The notes under the pieces: generated by a model
Seen by the model: only the letters and a program-made list of their open reading frames with translations
Databases searched by the model: none
Told to the model about the DNA's origin: nothing
Translations under genes and position numbers: made by a program
DNA from: Cyanobacterium sp. HL-69
GTDB taxonomy: Bacteria > Cyanobacteriota > Cyanobacteriia > Cyanobacteriales > Cyanobacteriaceae
Direction of reading: 5' to 3'
Length of the DNA stretch: 64,000 bases
Assembly (NCBI GenBank): GCA_002813895.1
Contig: CP024912.1
Location: 682,001 to 746,000 of the forward strand
Shown here: positions 63,468 to 64,000 of the stretch, piece after piece
Layout: every line of letters begins with the position of its first letter
How positions within the stretch are numbered: position 1 is the first letter of the stretch

Positions 63468-64000
63468 ATGATAGAAACTACTATCGGACTAGAGATTATT
63501 GAAGTAGTAGAACAAGCGGCGATCGCCTCATCCAAATGGATGGGTAAAGGCGAAAAAGATATTGCTGATGAAGTAGCAGTAGAAGCTATGCGCGAAAGAA
63601 TGAATAAAATCAATATGCGCGGCCGAATCGTAATCGGTGAAGGAGAAAGAGATGACGCTCCCATGCTTTACATCGGCGAAGAAGTGGGCGTATGTACCCA
63701 AGAAAACGCCAAAGACTTCTGTAACCCTGATGAGTTAATCGAAATTGACATCGCCGTTGACCCCTGCGAAGGTACTAACCTAGTCGCCTATGGTCAAAAT
63801 GGCTCCATGGCTGTACTCGCCATCTCCGAAAAAGGTGGTCTATTTGCAGCCCCCGACTTCTACATGAAAAAATTAGCTGCGCCCCCAGCCGCCAAAGGTC
63901 TTGTGGACATCAACAAATCCGCTACTGAAAACATTAAAATCCTTTCTGAGTGTCTAAAACGCGCTCCTGAAGAATTAGTAGTCGTAGTAATGGACAGATC
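63468..64000 (+). CDS. glpX: Class II fructose-1,6-/sedoheptulose-1,7-bisphosphatase, 5' part
   Basis: 177 complete codons, cut by the right window edge. It begins [56 protein letters not shown] and [13 protein letters not shown] are the GlpX-type Li-sensitive phosphatase motifs (metal-binding Glu/Asp in GEGERD and DPCEGT). In cyanobacteria this bifunctional F-I enzyme handles both FBP and SBP in the Calvin cycle. GGAGG sits 7 bases before the ATG and a well-spaced promoter precedes it. Confidence 0.95.
   Translation, partial: MIETTIGLEIIEVVEQAAIASSKWMGKGEKDIADEVAVEAMRERMNKINMRGRIVIGEGERDDAPMLYIGEEVGVCTQENAKDFCNPDELIEIDIAVDPCEGTNLVAYGQNGSMAVLAISEKGGLFAAPDFYMKKLAAPPAAKGLVDINKSATENIKILSECLKRAPEELVVVVMDR

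Noticed and set aside
1-64000. tRNA, rRNA, CRISPR arrays or prophage modules
   Set aside because: No tRNA T-arm pattern, rRNA core sequence, regularly spaced repeats or phage structural genes were seen in any gap.

Overview
The window is a stretch of chromosome from a low-GC cyanobacterium. The evidence is the density of HIP1 octamers (GCGATCGC) inside and between genes, a phosphoribulokinase, RbcR, a cyanobacterial class II FBPase/SBPase, Ycf66, a monoglucosyldiacylglycerol synthase and many families almost confined to cyanobacteria (DUF3038, DUF3110, DUF3285, DUF4079, DUF1400). The AT-rich composition and gene set suit a unicellular lineage such as Cyanobacterium/Geminocystis; that placement is inference. 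I saw no rRNA, tRNA or CRISPR array.

Layout: 0-8 kb holds the end of an unidentified gene, the ferritin-like Dps, a membrane-tethered periplasmic-binding-fold protein and the type IV pilus operon pilM-N-O-Q. 8-17 kb is metabolic: glycolipid synthesis (mgdA), a YqeG-type phosphatase, a phosphohexomutase, phosphoribulokinase, RbcR, a Z-ISO/NnrU protein, an atypical thioredoxin and coaD. 17-25 kb has a GT9 glycosyltransferase, gmhB, a solitary pstB, a GT2-TPR protein and mutS. 24.9-26.9 kb is a two-gene type II restriction-modification cassette of the Eco47II kind. 27-33 kb has an OmpR-type regulator, a 40-residue membrane peptide coupled to a beta-CASP protein, a DUF1400 hydrolase and an ECF sigma / anti-sigma / Spy-like cassette with its own candidate ECF promoter. 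33-39 kb has two sensor-kinase-like proteins with degenerate signalling residues, then SpoIID and DUF3038. 40-51 kb has an Ntn hydrolase, MscS, DUF202, an AEC transporter, TonB, PilZ, a heptose-phosphate kinase, Ycf66 and ComEC. 51-64 kb has plsC, a compact PBP4-like protein, DUF3110, murQ, hydrolases, GT2, an SLH lipoprotein, a lumenal pentapeptide protein, DUF4079, a ClC-CBS-USP fusion and the start of the FBPase/SBPase gene.

Shared themes: pilMNOQ, the PilZ protein and ComEC fit motility and DNA uptake. The kinase, gmhB and GT9 genes fit assembly of an ADP-heptose-like sugar for surface glycans. prk, rbcR and glpX are carbon-fixation functions. PBP4-like protein, murQ and SpoIID concern peptidoglycan. 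The ECF/Spy cassette looks like envelope stress control.

The less obvious content is between the genes: the 3' relic of an IS605-type tnpB with an omega-RNA-like pseudoknot (59.84-59.96 kb), a RelE-like toxin-antitoxin relic (7.83-7.98 kb), two short elements with shared terminal inverted repeats (7.67 and 33.24 kb), dispersed palindromes, and two candidate structured or small RNAs (50.9 and 51.9 kb). I found no complete undescribed multi-gene system. The best leads are the omega-RNA relic, the ECF cassette, the degenerate kinases and the ClC protein lacking its gating glutamate.
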